Below, in pieces: positions 6,187-9,171 of a DNA stretch of 9,171 nucleotides. Origin of the DNA: Chloroflexota bacterium (GTDB lineage: Bacteria > Chloroflexota > Anaerolineae > Promineifilales > Promineifilaceae); contig JAAEOP010001000.1 of the NCBI GenBank assembly GCA_024223125.1, forward strand, positions 1-9,171, given 5' to 3'. The translations under genes and the position numbers were made by a program. Position 1 is the stretch's first letter. Each line of letters opens with the position of its first letter. Below the pieces are notes generated by a model that was not told the origin of the DNA, did not search any database, and was given only the letters and a program-made list of their open reading frames with translations.

Positions 6187-7806
6187 ATGAAGCGTAGTGT
6201 ATCAATATTTACTGTTGTAGTAGTAAGCATGTTTTTTATCGGCACAGCTTATGCTGAGGTTACCGTAACTTCAGCCGGTGGCGATGTCATCACGTTTACC
6301 GATGAAGAAATCGGCTCAATTGCTGTTGGTGGAGAACAACCTTTTAAAGGGCAAGAAGTGACTATTACGGTCAATAACAGTGGGCCAAAAGGAGGGATAT
6401 CAGGACCTCTCTACGAATGGCGCGATGCCTGGGAAAAATTGACCGGCGCGAAACTTACTATTGTGGAACTTCCGATTGACGAACAATTCCAAAAGGTTAT
6501 GATCGATCTGCAAACCGGCGCCGGCAACTATGATATCTGCATGCCGCCTGCTTCCTGGTACGGCGACCTTGTGACCGGTGGTTTTGCGTTCTCACCTGAA
6601 GGATTTTACGATGATCCTCGTTTCCCGAAATGGCACCGGGAATATCTGCCCCCGTCTCTTGTCAATTTGCACACCTGGGAAGGAAAATGGTATGGCGTCC
6701 CGAATGATAGTGACGGACAGGTGCTTTACTACAGAAAAGACATTCTGACCGACCCGGAATGGCAGGCAGCGTTTAAAGCAGAAGTCGGCTATGACCTGCC
6801 GGTTCCTCCTAAAACCTGGGATCAGGTCTATGACATCGCCAATTTCTTTAACAACAAAGATTGGGATCGTGATGGGGAAGTCGAAAAAGATTCCGGGGTC
6901 GCTCTGCATTTCCAGGTGCGTAATCAGGGGATGTATCACTTCGTGTCACTTTCTGCAGCGTATACCGTCCTTCCTGGCGACAAAGTCGACAAATGCCATA
7001 ATGTCTACTGGTTCGATCCTGACGATTTGACACCGTTAGTGAATGAACCGGGGCATGTCAAAGCTCTGGAATTCCTGATCAAATTGTTTAAAACCGGTCC
7101 GGAAGCCCAGATCGCCTGGGGGCTTGGTGAAGCCTGGGATTACTTCCTGCGCGGCGATGCCATCTTTACCTACTCCTGGGGTGATGTCGGCTCATTGGTC
7201 CAGGATGAAAGCCGTTCGCAAATCAAAGGCAAATTGGGAGCCTCTGTGCTGCCCGGTTCCTACGAAGTCTATGATAGATGTCAAGGTGATTTCGTGAAAA
7301 TGGACGAGCCGAACGTGATCGGAAATACCACTGGCGGTTCCTGGCACGGTGTCATCTTGAATTCAACCGTGGATAAAGGGGTCGCAGAAGCCGCATATTC
7401 TCTGCTTGCTTTCCATGCGACGCCGAAAATCAGTATGTGGAATGTCACTCGCGGCTGGACTGGCGTTGATCCGGGCTGGAATATCCACTATTTGAAAGAG
7501 CAAGGTGGAACGGCAACAGTAGAAGACTTTGTCAAAGAAGATTGGAATGCTGATGATGTCGTCGACTACACACAGGCGTATCATGACAACTTCTTTGCCG
7601 ATACGGTCCAGCCCTATATTCGAATTCCTGGAGGTGAAGAATTCTGGTACAAACTCGATGAACATCTCTCGGCAGCGATGGCCGGACAACTTAGCGCGCA
7701 AGAAGCTCTGGATCGCGCTGCACAAGACTGGAACGACATCAATGACCGGTTTGGGATGGAAGAGCAGTTGAAGTACTATCAGGAGTCTATCGGCTATCAG
7801 CCGTAA
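6187..7806 (+). CDS. Orphan extracellular solute-binding protein, family 1 type
   Basis: Periplasmic binding protein of an ABC importer, 539 aa, at the long end for the SBP_bac_1 (MalE-like) superfamily. The start is secured by ggagg (6176-6180), six bases before the ATG, and by a signal peptide with likely cleavage at AYA|E (23/24). An N-terminal insert of about 30 residues precedes the first fold strand (QEVTITVNNSG, 56-66). Typical binding-protein features follow: a long helix around EWRDAWEKLTGAKL (77-90), YDICMPPASW (115-124), GKWYGVPNDSDGQVLYYRKDIL (166-187), PPKTWDQVYDIANFF (207-221) and GEAWDYFLRGDAIFTYSWGD (314-333). DWDRDG (225-230) within KDWDRDGEVEKD looks like a calcium-loop DxDxDG motif, which related proteins also show. 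Oligosaccharides or similar solutes are likely ligands. No permease or ATPase adjoins it, so its membrane partners must be encoded elsewhere. Confidence 0.88.
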   Translation: MKRSVSIFTVVVVSMFFIGTAYAEVTVTSAGGDVITFTDEEIGSIAVGGEQPFKGQEVTITVNNSGPKGGISGPLYEWRDAWEKLTGAKLTIVELPIDEQFQKVMIDLQTGAGNYDICMPPASWYGDLVTGGFAFSPEGFYDDPRFPKWHREYLPPSLVNLHTWEGKWYGVPNDSDGQVLYYRKDILTDPEWQAAFKAEVGYDLPVPPKTWDQVYDIANFFNNKDWDRDGEVEKDSGVALHFQVRNQGMYHFVSLSAAYTVLPGDKVDKCHNVYWFDPDDLTPLVNEPGHVKALEFLIKLFKTGPEAQIAWGLGEAWDYFLRGDAIFTYSWGDVGSLVQDESRSQIKGKLGASVLPGSYEVYDRCQGDFVKMDEPNVIGNTTGGSWHGVILNSTVDKGVAEAAYSLLAFHATPKISMWNVTRGWTGVDPGWNIHYLKEQGGTATVEDFVKEDWNADDVVDYTQAYHDNFFADTVQPYIRIPGGEEFWYKLDEHLSAAMAGQLSAQEALDRAAQDWNDINDRFGMEEQLKYYQESIGYQP

Positions 7807-7817
7807 TTTTATCAACA

Positions 7818-7850
7818 AAACCTGAAAGGTCTTGAAGACCTTTCAGGTTT
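7818..7850. repeat. Hairpin repeat, downstream copy, possible 3'-end structure
   Basis: A perfect 15-bp stem (7818-7832 with 7836-7850) closes a three-base loop 12 bp after the stop codon at 7804-7806. The core aacctgaaaggtc is the same as in the hairpin at 6007-6040, so two copies bracket the binding-protein gene. On the plus strand the stem ends in ttt and then gcgcggg, so it is at best a weak terminator. Protection of the mRNA 3' end is equally possible. Confidence 0.65.
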
Positions 7851-7889
7851 GCGCGGGTAGTGCTTTGTCAATCGTAAATTGATGGGTTT

Positions 7890-7935
7890 GTAGTAATCGC
7901 CTTAGCGATTTTTTGACCGCTGAAGCGGTCACTAC
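7890..7935. repeat. Three-stem (cloverleaf-like) dispersed repeat
   Basis: An outer stem gtagt (7890-7894) / actac (7931-7935) encloses two perfect hairpins: aatcgc-ctta-gcgatt (7895-7910) and gaccgc-tgaa-gcggtc (7915-7930), joined by tttt. The symmetry is too complete to be chance. The first hairpin followed by a T-run also looks like a short terminator that could stop transcription coming from the binding-protein gene. It lies 52 bp before the next start codon. Confidence 0.65.
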
Positions 7936-7987
7936 GAGCCCGTCAAAACATCCCTGAGAGAACAGTAGTGCTTGAGGGAAGTAATTT

Positions 7988-8791
7988 ATGCTTTTTAGTA
8001 CGTTGTTAATGCGGAAAATTGATGCGGTCGATCCGGAATTGCAAGACATTTTGCGGATGATGGTGGATGAAATTGACCTGAGCCGGGAAAAGTCTGCCAT
8101 GAATCTTGAGTTCAAAGAGTTTAAGGAAATTCTCAAGGAACTCGCCCATACAACCAAAGAACTGGGGCAAGCCCAAAAACACACGGATCAAAGACTTGCA
8201 GAATTCCAAAAACACACGGATCAAAGTATCGCAGAATTGGCGCAAGCCCAAAAACACACGGATCAAAGTATCGCAGAATTGGCGCAAGCCCAAAAACAGA
8301 CGGAACAGAGGATGGAACGCCTGGCGAAAGCACAAGAGGATTTGGCGGAGGCTCAGAAGCAAACGGAAAAAGAAGTCAGTAAGCTTTCAAAATTTTTGGG
8401 CGATTCAAGACGTCAGATCGGTGGTCTATCGAGAAGTGTGGCGTATGCTTTGGAAAATGAGGCCTACCGAAAATTGCCGGAATATCTAAAAACCCATTGT
8501 CATCTTCATATTAGTGATCGTTTTGTTCGGACTGTCATCGGCGGAGAGGAAATCAATATCTTTGCAAAAGCAAAGCGTGATGGAGAACACGTCCTGATAG
8601 TTGGGGAAGCTGTTCTCAAATTGGATGATCGCTCAAAGATGAGGCAACTGGAAAAAAATGTGGAAGCTGTACAAAAAGAATTTAATCAAACGATTGTTCC
8701 TCTTGTGATTACTCATTTTGCTCATCCCAATATCCTTGAAAAGGCCCGCAAAGAAGGAGTACTCATTGTACAGAGTTTTGAGTGGGGTTGA
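7988..8791 (+). CDS. Coiled-coil protein with PD-(D/E)XK-like C-terminal domain
   Basis: Protein of 267 aa resembling the DUF3782-type family, in which a long coiled coil precedes a nuclease-like domain. The start has gaggg nine bases upstream. Residues 1-40 are acidic and helical. About 42-137 form a coiled coil with repeated units QKHTDQxxAE(L/F)AQA. At DNA level the units begin at 8174 (33 bp), 8207 and 8249 (42 bp each, identical) and 8291 (diverged). The C-terminal part (about 138-267) has the family layout: GGLSRSVAYALENEAYRKLP, then EEIN (187-190), then LIVGEAVLKL (203-212), where relatives typically read GEAK. Val209 therefore stands where the E-x-K lysine is expected, although Lys211 is nearby. 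No signal peptide or membrane segment is seen, so it is cytoplasmic. The role is unknown and DNA cleavage is not established for this family. Confidence 0.75.
   Translation: MLFSTLLMRKIDAVDPELQDILRMMVDEIDLSREKSAMNLEFKEFKEILKELAHTTKELGQAQKHTDQRLAEFQKHTDQSIAELAQAQKHTDQSIAELAQAQKQTEQRMERLAKAQEDLAEAQKQTEKEVSKLSKFLGDSRRQIGGLSRSVAYALENEAYRKLPEYLKTHCHLHISDRFVRTVIGGEEINIFAKAKRDGEHVLIVGEAVLKLDDRSKMRQLEKNVEAVQKEFNQTIVPLVITHFAHPNILEKARKEGVLIVQSFEWG
8174..8311 (+). repeat. In-frame tandem repeats in the coiled-coil gene
   Basis: Four units begin with caaaaacacacgg or a close variant at 8174, 8207, 8249 and 8291. The second and third are 42 bp long and identical. The first is 33 bp and the fourth has diverged. 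All lengths are multiples of three (11 or 14 residues), so copy-number change keeps the frame and adds whole coiled-coil turns. Perfect identity of two neighbouring units points to recent slippage or recombination. Confidence 0.9.
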
Positions 8792-8805
8792 TTTCCTCAA
8801 GGAAA
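8792..8805. terminator. Short palindrome directly after the coiled-coil gene
   Basis: tttcct (8792-8797) and aggaaa (8800-8805) are separated by two bases and begin immediately after the TGA stop at 8789-8791. No T-run follows and the loop is very short, so termination is doubtful. Confidence 0.25.
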
Positions 8806-8816
8806 GCAATAGTTTG

Positions 8817-8941
8817 TATAGTTCTTCATAAATATACTTGCACGACGTTATCGGTCGAACTGCTCGACAACGTACGAAACAGTACGCTTTACGCGCCGTT
8901 CTTCCTCTAGCCTTGTGCAACTAAATTTCTGAAAAACTATA
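8817..8941. mobile_element. 125-bp TA-bounded MITE-like element
   Basis: Terminal inverted repeats of 27 bases at 8817-8843 and 8915-8941 agree at 23 positions (ends tatagtt ... aactata, inner ends ttgcac/gtgcaa). The element begins and ends with TA, and complementarity breaks just outside. Inside are shorter palindromes: gtcga-actgc-tcgac (about 8854-8868), flanked by acgtt/aacgt, and cgtac-gaaaca-gtacg (about 8871-8886). It encodes no protein. Size, ends and TA boundary fit a non-autonomous IS630/Tc1-mariner-type insertion. It fills most of the gap between the coiled-coil gene and the DUF29 gene, with its right end 29 bp before the latter, so it may have separated that gene from its original promoter or brought a new one. 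Confidence 0.75.
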
Positions 8942-8970
8942 GCTAGTGGAGAGTTAGAGAGAATAATGTA

Positions 8971-9171
8971 ATGATCAACTGGCAAGAATTATCAACAACA
9001 TCACATTACCAGACGGCAGTCGCAGTGCAGCATGAATTACAAAACGGTAATATTCATGAGGCAACTGCTGGGATTCAGGAGTTAATTGACGCATTGTCGC
9101 GCTCAGAAAAACGGGCATTGAAAAGCCATCTCATTCGACTCATGATGCATATTATTACATGGAAATCGCAA
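8971..9171 (+). CDS. DUF29-family protein, N-terminal part
   Basis: An open frame runs from ATG 8971 to the window edge without a stop: 67 codons of a longer gene. The pattern fits the start of DUF29 proteins: an N-terminal helix (WQELSTTSHYQTAVAVQHEL, 4-23), the segment GNIHEATAGIQELIDAL (26-42), then SRSEKRALKSHLIRLMMHIITWKSQ (43-67), matching the family's conserved lineup of a short Ser-Glu/Arg stretch followed by ALxSHLxxLxxHLLKWxxQ. Full members are usually about 140-160 aa, so roughly half is outside the window. A purine-rich agagaga at 8956-8962 is a modest ribosome site. DUF29 proteins are small helical proteins of unknown function, often present in many copies in cyanobacteria and other large genomes. 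Confidence 0.8.
   Translation, partial: MINWQELSTTSHYQTAVAVQHELQNGNIHEATAGIQELIDALSRSEKRALKSHLIRLMMHIITWKSQ

Noticed and set aside
8174..8311. CRISPR-like array
   Set aside because: The units are directly adjacent without unique spacers, are in frame, and encode a coiled coil.
8006..8362. 118-codon minus-strand frame with repeats (FLGLRQFCDTLIRV)
   Set aside because: It is the antisense image of the tandem repeats in the coiled-coil gene.
8633..8920. 95-codon minus-strand frame reaching into the MITE-like element
   Set aside because: It starts inside the palindromic element and runs antisense into the coiled-coil gene, with no family features.

Overview
The window comes from a bacterial genome of moderate GC content. 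It carries Sec-type signal peptides, carbohydrate-type ABC importer genes and unusually many palindromic intergenic repeats. A diderm, free-living or community heterotroph fits: both solute-binding proteins have soluble, AxA/AxG-type signal peptides and no lipobox. The combination of several sugar transporters, a DUF3782-like coiled-coil/nuclease-like protein, a DUF29 gene and dense dispersed palindromes recalls large genomes of uncultured lineages such as Candidatus Vecturithrix/Moduliflexus (KSB3). This is a guess from gene style. No marker gene is present to prove it.

Layout. Positions 1-166 hold a composite inverted repeat with nested hairpins. An AT-rich stretch (about 320-410) ends in a good sigma-70-type promoter (383-411), followed by a leader hairpin. 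Positions 538-5245 are one operon for a CUT2/ribose-type ABC importer: periplasmic binding protein (538-1596), permease A (1697-2719), double-domain ATPase (2735-4261) and permease B (4280-5245). A long RNA-compatible stem-loop (1623-1669) separates the binding-protein gene from the membrane and ATPase genes. The substrate cannot be read from the sequence, and no catabolic enzyme is linked.

Positions 5246-6186 have no convincing gene. They hold a 209-bp TA-bounded inverted-repeat element (5274-5482), an immediately adjacent 121-bp imperfect palindrome (5483-5603), about 350 bp of unexplained sequence, a possible promoter and a hairpin repeat. A long family-1-type extracellular solute-binding protein follows (6187-7806), with no permease or ATPase beside it in the window. 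A second copy of the same hairpin repeat follows its stop codon.

After a three-stem repeat (7890-7935), positions 7988-8791 encode a coiled-coil protein with a degenerate-looking PD-(D/E)XK-like C-terminal domain and an exact 42-bp tandem duplication in the coil. Next come a 125-bp TA-bounded MITE-like element (8817-8941) and the beginning of a DUF29 gene (8971 to the window end).

The first four genes work together: the binding protein captures a small ligand, the two different permeases probably form a heterodimeric channel, and the ATPase powers it. The orphan binding protein presumably serves permeases encoded elsewhere. I see no new defence or metabolic system. The most noteworthy content is the cluster of small non-autonomous palindromic elements, the altered catalytic positions in the second ATPase domain and in the nuclease-like protein, and the parallel leader hairpins of the two binding-protein genes.
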